Shown: positions 46,076 through 54,192 of the stretch, piece by piece
Numbering within the stretch: position 1 is the first letter of the stretch
Layout: every line of letters starts with the position of its first letter
NCBI RefSeq assembly: GCF_001460935.1
Contig: NZ_LN906597.1
Coordinates: 606,768-670,767 of the forward strand
DNA: 64,000 bases
Origin: Candidatus Ichthyocystis hellenicum
GTDB taxonomy: Bacteria; Pseudomonadota; Gammaproteobacteria; Burkholderiales; 2013Ark19i
Direction of reading: 5' to 3'
The notes under the pieces: model-generated
Databases searched by the model: none
Told to the model about the DNA's origin: nothing
The model's input: only the letters and a program-made list of their open reading frames with translations
Position numbers and translations under genes: made by a program

Positions 46076-47479
46076 ATGAAACGCAAAATTAATCATGTTC
46101 ATTTTGTTGGTATTGGCGGTTCCGGTATGAGTGGGATTGCGGAAGTTCTAATGGAATTGGGATACACAGTTTCTGGTTCTGATATTACTCCTACAGAGGT
46201 TACCGATCGGCTTTTTAGACTAGGGGCAGTTATATTTATTGGGCACGATGCTAGCAATATAGGGAATTCTCAAATTATTGTGCAATCTTCTGCTATCAGT
46301 ATTGATAATGTTGAGATAGTTGAAGGTCTTAGAAGATCGATTCCTGTTATTCCTCGCGCAAAAATGTTATCTGATTTAATGAGACTCAAAAGAGGTATTG
46401 CAGTTGCTGGAACTCATGGAAAAACTACTACAACTAGTTTGATTGTAGAGATTTTATGTTGTTCTGGTCGAGATCCAACGTTTGTTATTGGAGGTTGTTT
46501 AGGTGATCACAACCACGGGGCTTCCTTAGGTAAAGGGGAAGATATTGTGGTTGAGGCTGATGAATCTGATAGAACTTTTTTATTGTTTCGTCCCGTAATA
46601 AATGTTGTGACGAATATAGATTCAGATCATATGCAAACTTATGATCATGACTTCAATAGGTTGCTACAGGCCTTTTTAGAGTTTATTGACAGTATTCCTT
46701 TTTATGGATTTTCTTTTTTATGTAATGACGATCCGAATATTAAATTTTTGTTGCCTAGTGTAACAAGGCCATTTTTTAAATACGGATTTTCATCCACAAG
46801 TGATATTAGAGCTAAGAATTGTTCTATCAATTTGTCTGGCTCATCCTTTATTGTTGAGCAGGATGGGTTTCCGTCTCTTTCAGTTGATACTCCATTGATC
46901 GGCGAACATAATGTACTTAATTGTTTGGCAGCAATTGGTGTTTGTAGACAACTTGAGGTAGATGATAAATTTATTCGAAAGGCCTTGCTTAATTTTTCAG
47001 GAATTTCTCGGCGATTACAGAGATACGATAATGTTTGTTTGTACGGATGTTTATGTAGTTTGGTTGATGATTATGGACATCACCCTGTAGAGATTGCTGT
47101 TACTACTAAAGCTATTAGACAAGTATTAAAAAATAGGAGGATTATCCTAGTTTTTCAGCCGCATCGAGTAACTCGAACAATAGATTTATTTCAGGAATTT
47201 GTTACTGTTTTGTCCAGTGTGGACGAGTTGATTATGTTGCCTGTTTATACTGCTGGTGAGGAGATAATACAAGAGGAGTGTTTGTCAAAAAAATTGATAG
47301 AAGCAATGTTTGCCAATGGAGCTACTGTTTCTCCTTATTTTGTTGAAAGCTTGGATGATGCTTACAGTGTCATAGGAGATATAGTATGTAACGGTGATGT
47401 TATTTTAATTATGGGAGCTGGGTCTATTAGTAAGTTGAAGTCTATTATTTTTTCCAGAGCGGGTTATGAAAGAAAATAA
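46076..47479 (+). CDS. murC: UDP-MurNAc:L-alanine ligase
   Basis: MurC adds L-alanine to UDP-MurNAc, starting the stem peptide. The 467 residues show VHFVGIGGSGMSGIAE at the UDP-binding N-terminus, the ATP loop AGTHGKTTTTSL, EADESDRTFL, NIDSDHM, and DDYGHHPVEI. ATG 46076 is chosen over the adjacent GTG 46073; neither has a strong ribosome site. Its 3' end overlaps ddl by 14 bp. Confidence 0.95.
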   Translation: MKRKINHVHFVGIGGSGMSGIAEVLMELGYTVSGSDITPTEVTDRLFRLGAVIFIGHDASNIGNSQIIVQSSAISIDNVEIVEGLRRSIPVIPRAKMLSDLMRLKRGIAVAGTHGKTTTTSLIVEILCCSGRDPTFVIGGCLGDHNHGASLGKGEDIVVEADESDRTFLLFRPVINVVTNIDSDHMQTYDHDFNRLLQAFLEFIDSIPFYGFSFLCNDDPNIKFLLPSVTRPFFKYGFSSTSDIRAKNCSINLSGSSFIVEQDGFPSLSVDTPLIGEHNVLNCLAAIGVCRQLEVDDKFIRKALLNFSGISRRLQRYDNVCLYGCLCSLVDDYGHHPVEIAVTTKAIRQVLKNRRIILVFQPHRVTRTIDLFQEFVTVLSSVDELIMLPVYTAGEEIIQEECLSKKLIEAMFANGATVSPYFVESLDDAYSVIGDIVCNGDVILIMGAGSISKLKSIIFSRAGYERK

Positions 47480-48404
47480 TGATTTGATTATTCGTTCCCG
47501 TAATCTTGGGCGAGTTGCAGTTTTGGTTGGCGGTGATTCCCATGAAAGAGAAATTTCATTAATGAGTCTTGATCAGGTTGCTGCGCTTATGACCAACCTA
47601 GAGATGATTTTTGATGTAGTAGATATTGGAACTGATAGAGTTTTTGATCTTAGGGCAGAAGGGTTTTCTCGTGCCCTGATTATAGCTCACGGTAAAAATG
47701 GTGAGGACGGACGTATTCAGGGATTATTGGATTTAATGAAAATTCCTTATACCGGGTCTGGAGCTTTGGCTGCTACTCAAGGTTTTAATAAGTGGTTGAG
47801 TAAGTTAGTTTGGCAGAGTGTGGGTTTATCTGTTCCAAGAGGGAGATTAGTTTCAAACTATAGGGAGTGTGTAGATTTTTTTCATCAACTGGGTGCTCAG
47901 TTAATTATTAAACCTATGCGGGGTGGCTCGACAAATGGTGTGTACACAATCAGTGACGAATCTGATTTGCTAGCTGCATATGATGAAGCTAAGAAACTTG
48001 ATGATTATTTGATATTAGAAGAGTTTATTGATGGTTATGAGCTCACTTGCGGTATTTATTATGATGATGCACTTCCGGTGATTCGTATTGATCATCCAGG
48101 AACAGTATATGATTACTACGAAAAGTATTTTGGTAATCGTACTAAGTATTACTGTCCATCTGATATTCCAGTCCATCTGGATGATGAGTTTAGGTCTGCT
48201 ACTGTTTCAGCGGCTAAGTCTATAGGCTGTCACTTTTGGGGACGTGTTGATGCTATTGCTAGAGAAGATAAGGTGTATCTTTTGGAAATGAATATTGCTC
48301 CAGGATTAACTCCCCATTCTTTGTATCCGATGGCTTTGCGGGCAGCTAATATTACTCTAGAGGAATTTTTGGTGAATTTGTTGGAGAATTGTCGTGTGGG
48401 ATAA
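47466..48404 (+). CDS. ddl: D-alanine-D-alanine ligase
   Basis: Ddl makes the D-Ala-D-Ala dipeptide used by MurF. This ATP-grasp enzyme of 312 residues shows VLVGGDSHEREISL, HGKNGEDGRIQGLLD, PYTGSGALA, KPMRGGSTNGVY, EEFIDGYELTCGI and the metal-binding LLEMNIAPGLTPHSLYP. The last motif reads NIAPG where most enzymes have NTxPG; the metal-binding asparagine is kept. It lies between murC and ftsQ and overlaps both. Confidence 0.94.
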   Translation: MKENNDLIIRSRNLGRVAVLVGGDSHEREISLMSLDQVAALMTNLEMIFDVVDIGTDRVFDLRAEGFSRALIIAHGKNGEDGRIQGLLDLMKIPYTGSGALAATQGFNKWLSKLVWQSVGLSVPRGRLVSNYRECVDFFHQLGAQLIIKPMRGGSTNGVYTISDESDLLAAYDEAKKLDDYLILEEFIDGYELTCGIYYDDALPVIRIDHPGTVYDYYEKYFGNRTKYYCPSDIPVHLDDEFRSATVSAAKSIGCHFWGRVDAIAREDKVYLLEMNIAPGLTPHSLYPMALRAANITLEEFLVNLLENCRVG

Positions 48405-49134
48405 GCCGTCTTGGTTAAATCAGATATCTGCTGTTTTAATTGTTTTAAGTTTTATTACTTACTTAACAGCGGCATGGTCATGGGTAAAGCGGCAATCATC
48501 TTTTTCTATAGATCAGGTTTTAATTCAGGGTTATTGGCATCATATTGATTTGAATCAGCTAAGGGAAGTGGCAATAAATTCTATATGCGGAAATTTTTTT
48601 GGGATTGATTTGGATAGGTTGCGATATTCATTTGAATTAATTCCGTGGGTATCACACGCAACGGTTAAGCGTTTGTGGCCCTGGCGTATTTTTATAACTC
48701 TTTATGAGCATGTGCCAGTAGTGAGGTGGGGAAAGGATAGGTTGATAAGTAGGGAGGGTGTTTTATTTTCTGGTACGGTGGATGGTAATTTTCCTGTTTT
48801 ATTTGGGCCAGAAGGAACTCACCAGGAAATGATATTAGCATATAGACAATTGGAAGAAATTTTGAATCCTATTCATCTTAGTATTAGTAAAATTAATCTA
48901 TCACCAACTTATTCTTGGGAAATTGTCCTGAAAAGCGGCATGGTTATAAGAGTTGGGTCAGACTTCAAACAAGATCGTGCAATTGGCAGAGTACAGCGAT
49001 TTGCTGAAAGTTATAAGATTTTGAATGTTGATAAAAATGAAATTAGGTCTGTAGATTTGCGTTATCCGAATGGTTTTTCTGTGAGTTTTAGTGAGAAGTA
49101 TGGTCGAATGTTATTAAAAAGGGGCTACGGATGA
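48394..49134 (+). CDS. ftsQ: Cell division protein FtsQ
   Basis: FtsQ is a bitopic scaffold of the divisome. The 246 residues have a short cytoplasmic tail, one membrane helix (about 11-30), a POTRA domain starting at FSIDQVLIQGYWHHIDLNQLRE, with FFGIDLDRLRYSFELIPWV and VKRLWPWRIFITLYEHVPVVRW, and the beta domain after it. The start is GTG 48394 inside the ddl 3' end, and the stop overlaps the ATG of ftsA. Confidence 0.92.
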   Translation: MWDKPSWLNQISAVLIVLSFITYLTAAWSWVKRQSSFSIDQVLIQGYWHHIDLNQLREVAINSICGNFFGIDLDRLRYSFELIPWVSHATVKRLWPWRIFITLYEHVPVVRWGKDRLISREGVLFSGTVDGNFPVLFGPEGTHQEMILAYRQLEEILNPIHLSISKINLSPTYSWEIVLKSGMVIRVGSDFKQDRAIGRVQRFAESYKILNVDKNEIRSVDLRYPNGFSVSFSEKYGRMLLKRGYG

Positions 49135-50381
49135 GCCGCAATCGGGATTTGAATGGCATTGTTGTTGGGATTGACATTGGTACCTCAAAGGTAGCGTGCG
49201 CTGTTGCTGAAATATCTTCCATTGATTCCTCTCCTCGTGTTATTGGTTTTGGTTTGTGTCCTTCTCACGGACTGAAGAAGGGAGTGGTTGTTAATATTGA
49301 ATCAACTGTTTATGCTATTCAGCAGGTAGTCAAAGATGCTGAGAACATGGCCAATACTCAAGTATCATTGGTTTGTGCTGGTATTACTGGTGGGCATGTC
49401 AGAGGGATGAATTCACACGGTATGGTAGCAATAAAAGATCGTGAGGTTCAGCGCGGTGACATAGACCGCGTTATTGAAACAGCACGTGCTGTGCTAATCC
49501 CAGCAGATCAGGATGTTTTGCATATTTTGACACAAGAGTTTACAGTTGACGGGCAAAGTGGTGTAAAAGATCCATTGGGTATGAGTGGTGTTCGTCTGGA
49601 AGTTAATGTCCATATCGTTTCTGGCGCAATTTCTGCTGCCCAAAATATAATCAAGTGTGTGCGAAGATGTAATTTAGAGATAGAAGATCTTGTTGTTCAG
49701 CCTTTTGCTTCAAGTCAGTCTACTTTGACCTCTGATGAAAAAGATCTTGGTGTTTGCTTAATAGATATCGGTGCTGGTACGACAGACTTGATGGTTTTTG
49801 TTGGGGGTGCTGTGCGTTATACTTCTGTTATTCCCATTGCTGGTAGTCAAGTGACTAGCGATATTGCTATTGCTTTGCATACGCCGATGAAAGATGCTGA
49901 GGCAATAAAGTGTCAGTATGGCTGTGCCCTTTGTGAGTTAGTTTCGGATGATGAACAAATTTCAGTTCCTAGTATAGGAGATCGTGCTGATAAATGTTTT
50001 TCCGCTGCTGTTCTTGCTGGTGTAATACAGCCGCGGCTAGAGGAGTTATTCGAGCTTATTCGCGATGAATTGATATATCATGGATTTGAGGATGTTTTAT
50101 CTTCGGGTATTGTTATCACTGGGGGGACTGCTGAAATGACGGGTATTGAGGTATTGGCAGAGAGAATTTTCAGAATTCCAGTTAGGATTGGTCGCCCACG
50201 ATACATTGGTCCGTTGTCTGATAAAGTGTGTTCACCCTCTTTGTCAACTCTTTACGGTTTGTTGATAGAGGCTCGTGATCAGTGTTACATGGAGCAGAGT
50301 GACCCTAAGAAGACTGCAATTTTTGCACCCATTTTGGGTTTTTTTTCAGGCATCCAGACTTGGTTTAAGGAAAATTTTTAG
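49131..50381 (+). CDS. ftsA: Cell division protein FtsA
   Basis: FtsA is the actin-like protein that tethers FtsZ to the membrane. The 416 residues have the phosphate-1 loop VGIDIGTSKVACAV, the inserted 1C domain, LIDIGAGTTDLMVF, VITGGTAEMTG, and a C-terminal amphipathic helix (GFFSGIQTWFKENF) that serves as membrane anchor. It overlaps ftsQ by 4 bp and is followed by ftsZ after 22 bp. Confidence 0.96.
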   Translation: MSRNRDLNGIVVGIDIGTSKVACAVAEISSIDSSPRVIGFGLCPSHGLKKGVVVNIESTVYAIQQVVKDAENMANTQVSLVCAGITGGHVRGMNSHGMVAIKDREVQRGDIDRVIETARAVLIPADQDVLHILTQEFTVDGQSGVKDPLGMSGVRLEVNVHIVSGAISAAQNIIKCVRRCNLEIEDLVVQPFASSQSTLTSDEKDLGVCLIDIGAGTTDLMVFVGGAVRYTSVIPIAGSQVTSDIAIALHTPMKDAEAIKCQYGCALCELVSDDEQISVPSIGDRADKCFSAAVLAGVIQPRLEELFELIRDELIYHGFEDVLSSGIVITGGTAEMTGIEVLAERIFRIPVRIGRPRYIGPLSDKVCSPSLSTLYGLLIEARDQCYMEQSDPKKTAIFAPILGFFSGIQTWFKENF

Positions 50382-50403
50382 AATTTTATTCCCGGAGGAG
50401 GAA

Positions 50404-51570
50404 ATGGTTTACTTAGAAGAGAAGCGAGAAAATACCATTATTCGTGTAATTGGTGTTGGTGGTGCCGGTGGGAATGCAGTAAGCCATATGATTAATCAGG
50501 GCATACAGGGTGTGGATTTCATTTGCGCTAATACTGATGCGCAAGTTTTGGCTCGTACCGGGGCTTCTGTCCTGATTCAGCTCGGTGAAACGGGTTTAGG
50601 TGCTGGTGCTAATCCTACTGTTGGTAGGGAGGCGGCGTTAAGTGATCGAGAAAGAATTGCAGATGCCATTCGCGGTGCTCACATGGTTTTTGTGACGGCA
50701 GGTATGGGTGGAGGAACGGGTACTGGTGCTGCTCCAGTTATTGCTGAAGTTGCTCGTGAAATGGGTATCTTGACCGTTGGTGTTGTTACCAAACCGTTTG
50801 AGTTCGAGGGTATGAAGAGGATGCGTGTGGCCTCTCAGGGGATTGAAGAGCTATCTTCGTCTGTGGACTCTATGATAGTTGTTTTGAACGAGAGACTTCA
50901 GGAAGTATTGGGTGAAGATATTACACAGAAGGAAGCTTTTAGAGCGGCTGATACTATTCTTTGCAATGCTGTTGCAGGTATTGCTGAGATTATTAATTCT
51001 CCAGGGATGATAAATGTTGACTTTCAGGATGTGTGTACGGTGATGAGCGAAAATGGTCGCGCCATGATGGGATCTTCGGTTGCTTCAGGACCAGATAGGG
51101 CTCGCGTTGCAGCTGAGAGAGCTATTTCTTGTCCGCTGTTGGAGGGGATCAACTTGTCTGGTGCTCGTGGTTTGCTAGTTAATATTACGTCATCCGAGTT
51201 GTCACTGAAGCTGAGAGAGCCGAAGGAAGTAATGAACATTATACGTTCTTATGCGGCGGAAGATGCAACGATTATTTACGGTGCTGTTTATGATAGTGAA
51301 ATAGGTGATGATTTGCGAGTGACAGTGGTAGCAACAGGTTTGTCGGAAGTTGCTCCTACAGTGGATCCTAATCTTGCTGACAGGCGTCAGGTGGTTTCTT
51401 TGTCTTCATCATCTGGTCAAATAGATTATGATAATTTTGATGCTCCTGCTGTAATTCGTAGAAGAGAGCAGAGGGTAACTTCATCTGGATCAATTCATGA
51501 TAGATCTGGTAGAGGAGGCGGGGTAGAGGTTTTGGATATTCCTTCTTTTTTGCGAAGGTCAGTTGAATGA
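50404..51570 (+). CDS. ftsZ: Cell division GTPase FtsZ
   Basis: FtsZ is the tubulin-like GTPase that forms the Z ring. The 388 residues start with [13 protein letters not shown] and carry the GTP loop [10 protein letters not shown] (from 102), the NADTDAQ-equivalent NTDAQVL and the synergy-loop region. A linker of about 60 residues leads to the C-terminal peptide [13 protein letters not shown] that binds FtsA and ZipA-like partners. ATG 50404 has a very strong GGAGGAGG site; the longer frame from 50275 runs inside ftsA. lpxC, the frequent downstream neighbour, is missing. Confidence 0.97.
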   Translation: MVYLEEKRENTIIRVIGVGGAGGNAVSHMINQGIQGVDFICANTDAQVLARTGASVLIQLGETGLGAGANPTVGREAALSDRERIADAIRGAHMVFVTAGMGGGTGTGAAPVIAEVAREMGILTVGVVTKPFEFEGMKRMRVASQGIEELSSSVDSMIVVLNERLQEVLGEDITQKEAFRAADTILCNAVAGIAEIINSPGMINVDFQDVCTVMSENGRAMMGSSVASGPDRARVAAERAISCPLLEGINLSGARGLLVNITSSELSLKLREPKEVMNIIRSYAAEDATIIYGAVYDSEIGDDLRVTVVATGLSEVAPTVDPNLADRRQVVSLSSSSGQIDYDNFDAPAVIRRREQRVTSSGSIHDRSGRGGGVEVLDIPSFLRRSVE

Positions 51571-51615
51571 GGTGTGAGTTTTGTTTTGTCTTAGTTTTTA
51601 CGATGTTTTAGGCAT

Positions 51616-52482
51616 ATGGGATTGTTTGGCAGAGTTGATGTTGATTTGGGTCTTTATCGTCTGGTGGCTCAGTCTTTGTGTGATCGTCTTCAGGGTATTC
51701 GCAAACCGTCTTCTCCTTTAATCCTGGATCTTGCTTCGGGTCCGGGGGGTGCTTTCCCTGTTTTTTATCCTGTGTTTAATAACGGTCACTGGATACTTGT
51801 GGATTTAGTGGAGCGGTTTTTGCGGGAAGCAAGGTCACTTTATCGTCCTTCTTTTATTAAGTCGTACTTTAAAAACTATCGTTTAGACTGTATTAATGCT
51901 GATGTTAAAAAATTACCTCTGGCATCACGTTCTGTAGATGTTATGATTGCCAACCTAGTTTTGCCGTGCATAGTTGATCGACGAGCTGTTTTTCGTGAGT
52001 GGAGGCGGGTATTAAAGCCAGATGGTGTTTTTTTGTTCTCATTGCTAGGTCCGGATACTTTTCGTGAAATTCGGTGGGTATTTTCTTTTGCTGATTCGCA
52101 TGCACATACCGAGCTGTTTCCTGATATGCATGATATTGCCGATGAACTTGTTCAAGCCGGTTTCCAAGATGTTGTGGTTGATGTAGATATAAGACAGACA
52201 ATATATAGCGACTTCATTAGTCTTTGCAAAGATCTGAAAAAAATAGGAGTATTTCACGTTACTACCAACGGCAAGAGACAAGGGTTATTGTCGAGGGCGG
52301 CGTGGAAAATAGCAGTTGATAAGTATGAAACAATACGTCATGACAAAGGACTACCACTGACATGGGAATTAATTTTCGGTCATGCTTGGGGAGGGGGAGA
52401 AAAAGCCCCTCCCAGCAGGTCAGGCGAAGACTACGGCGTTGTAAGATTCTTCAGAAACAAGAAGGATGCAAGCCCGGTCTAA
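51616..52482 (+). CDS. bioC: BioC-like SAM-dependent methyltransferase
   Basis: The 288 residues match the malonyl-ACP O-methyltransferase (BioC) pattern, which starts pimelate synthesis for biotin. Blocks seen are SAM motif LDLASGPGGAF, SVDVMIANLVLPCI, FREWRRVLKPDGVFLFSLLGPDTFREIR, FPDMHDIADELVQAGF, and the C-terminal TWELIFGHAWGGG. The GPDT...DMHD...GHAW combination is typical of betaproteobacterial BioC. A stop lies eight codons upstream, so the start is constrained to about this ATG. No other biotin gene is in the window. Confidence 0.78.
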   Translation: MGLFGRVDVDLGLYRLVAQSLCDRLQGIRKPSSPLILDLASGPGGAFPVFYPVFNNGHWILVDLVERFLREARSLYRPSFIKSYFKNYRLDCINADVKKLPLASRSVDVMIANLVLPCIVDRRAVFREWRRVLKPDGVFLFSLLGPDTFREIRWVFSFADSHAHTELFPDMHDIADELVQAGFQDVVVDVDIRQTIYSDFISLCKDLKKIGVFHVTTNGKRQGLLSRAAWKIAVDKYETIRHDKGLPLTWELIFGHAWGGGEKAPPSRSGEDYGVVRFFRNKKDASPV

Positions 52483-52506
52483 AATTTCTTCGCGAATGAA
52501 GGCATC

Positions 52507-53070
52507 CTACTTCTTATGGTGAGTATTTCCTTGCCCCGGGTTGGGAGTGACAACAGCGTGGGCTGGTTCTGTAACATGGGCAGCAAAAGCTGAGCGTACA
52601 GCTTCTATGCCCTGGCGTGAGGACTGAATTATCCAGTTACATGAATCCATCCAGAACGACAAAGCTTGTTTTCCAGAAGCACTCCACATATCCCCTTGCG
52701 GAGGAACCATTTGTTTGGATTGTTCGTCTATCATGCTATTTGCTACTTTTCCTACCTCAAGAAGATTTTTTTCTGCGGCACGTGTAGAATCCTCTGCTAT
52801 TCCTAGTGTGGCATCGCAATTTTCTCGTGCAACGCCTAGCAATTTTCTCATTGTCGGTTGTAGCTCTTGAGCTTGGCTGGAAAAGCAGGAGCAAATACCC
52901 TCACTTTTTACAGCTGATCCCATATCAGACACAACTTCGGCCATGTAGTGGTTACTGTTTGAAACGGCATTATTTAACCGCTCGCCAGACTGTCTTAGCA
53001 AGTCAGCATTATTTTCAGCGATCTTTTTGGACGATTCCTGAAACTCAGACCAAACATTTTTTGTAGACAT
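52507..53070 (-). CDS. Phasin-like protein
   Basis: This 187-residue hydrophilic, mostly helical protein has no membrane segment or signal peptide. It resembles phasins, which coat polyhydroxyalkanoate granules: repeated helices with many N, S, A and E residues (SGERLNNAVSNSNHYMAEVVSDM) and an AAHVTEPAHAVVTP tail. AAGGA 10 nt upstream supports ATG 53070. It lies 68 bp after an enoyl-CoA hydratase on the same strand, which fits fatty-acid-derived polymer metabolism. No phaC is in the window; a generic coiled-coil protein remains possible. Confidence 0.55.
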   Translation of the reverse strand: MSTKNVWSEFQESSKKIAENNADLLRQSGERLNNAVSNSNHYMAEVVSDMGSAVKSEGICSCFSSQAQELQPTMRKLLGVARENCDATLGIAEDSTRAAEKNLLEVGKVANSMIDEQSKQMVPPQGDMWSASGKQALSFWMDSCNWIIQSSRQGIEAVRSAFAAHVTEPAHAVVTPNPGQGNTHHKK

Positions 53071-53138
53071 AATCCCAGTCCTTTCAAAAGGAATAACCTA
53101 TCTTGCAGAGCAATAACTACAGTTGTCAATAATTTTTT

Positions 53139-53912
53139 TTACTCATTGTGGAATTCCGGTGATCTTTTCTCCAAAAAAGCAGACATCCCTTCCTTCTGGT
53201 CATGGGTTGAGAAACAAGAATAGAAAAGCTGTCTTTCCAAGTGAGTGCCAGCGAACAAAGAAGTTTCATATGAATTTATGACCGAAGATTTAATTTTCAT
53301 TAATACTGGCAATGATAACGATCCGAGTTTTTGTGCTATTTCTTCGGCTTCAGTAATTAAATCTTTATCAGGGATAACCCTGCTTACCAATCCAGCAATG
53401 TCAGCCTCTTCAGCTGTTAGTATGCGAGCACTCATGCACATATCCATTGTTTTTGCTTTGCCGATGCTTCTTCCCAATCTTTGTGTTCCTCCTGCACCAG
53501 GTATTATTCCTAGATTAACTTCGGGTTGGCCAAATCGAGCACTATCAGCGGCTAGTATGATGTCGCACATTAAGGCTAATTCGCAGCCAGCACCAAGTGC
53601 ATATCCGGAAACAGCCGCAATCAAAGGTTTGCGGAAACTGGATATAGGATCAAAATCACTAATGAAGTTCGATAGAAAAGACTCTGAGTGTGACAGAGAT
53701 CTCATCATTTCTATGTCGGCGCCACTTGCAAAAAATTTTTCATGGCCGGTCAAAATTGCGCAATGTAACTTACTATCATTCTCTATGGTTAATAGATGAG
53801 ACGATAGTTCCTGTAAAAGTTCACTATTTAGCGCATTACGAGTTTCTGGCCTATTTAGACGCAATATTGCATATTTTTCTCTTTTATCAAAAAGGACTAA
53901 ATTTTCTGTCAC
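53139..53912 (-). CDS. Enoyl-CoA hydratase/isomerase family protein
   Basis: This crotonase-fold enzyme hydrates 2-enoyl-CoA in fatty-acid breakdown. It has RPETRNALNSELL, the oxyanion-hole FASGADIEMM, GYALGAGCELALMCD and FGQPEVNLGIIPGAGGTQRL, with both catalytic glutamates of true hydratases present. GTG 53912 has GGAG 6 nt upstream and gives 257 residues; TTG 53924 lacks such a site. The phasin-like gene follows on the same strand. The precise substrate cannot be read. Confidence 0.85.
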   Translation of the reverse strand: MTENLVLFDKREKYAILRLNRPETRNALNSELLQELSSHLLTIENDSKLHCAILTGHEKFFASGADIEMMRSLSHSESFLSNFISDFDPISSFRKPLIAAVSGYALGAGCELALMCDIILAADSARFGQPEVNLGIIPGAGGTQRLGRSIGKAKTMDMCMSARILTAEEADIAGLVSRVIPDKDLITEAEEIAQKLGSLSLPVLMKIKSSVINSYETSLFAGTHLERQLFYSCFSTHDQKEGMSAFLEKRSPEFHNE

Positions 53913-54142
53913 TGGTTTCTCCAAATTCTATACCAAGATTAATAATAGTTAATGATGCATCAGGCTGGCATTCTACTATAATCGAATCTTGAGGTGTTCT
54001 TTTCCCAGTTTTGTTAAAAGCAAGTAGTGCAGGAAGATATTATTTACTTATAATAACTTTGACTTTGAAATGTGACTGTTTGGACTTTCAAGATCTTTTA
54101 GTTATATTTTTTTGAGCATGTTGAGTGTAGGGGGATGTATTG

Positions 54143-54170
54143 TTTTACACTGACTGCACTAGGATTAAAT
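54143..54170 (+). promoter_or_regulatory. Possible promoter of the KefB-type antiporter gene
   Basis: TTTACA (54143-54148) and TTAAAT (54165-54170) are separated by 16 bp, with transcription starting near 54177, about 16 nt before the ATG. The surrounding 280-bp intergenic region (53913-54192) also holds a consensus TATAAT at 54049-54054 without a matching -35 box. I see no RNA gene in it. Confidence 0.35.
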
Positions 54171-54192
54171 TAGTAATTAACGGGATGACGTA

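Noticed and set aside
50275-50403. FtsZ N-terminal extension of 43 residues
   Set aside because: It lies inside ftsA coding sequence; ATG 50404 has a very strong ribosome site and gives a standard FtsZ N-terminus.
54049-54054. Consensus TATAAT as the main promoter of the antiporter gene
   Set aside because: No acceptable -35 box lies 15-19 bp upstream, and it is far from the start codon; the pair at 54143-54170 is better placed.
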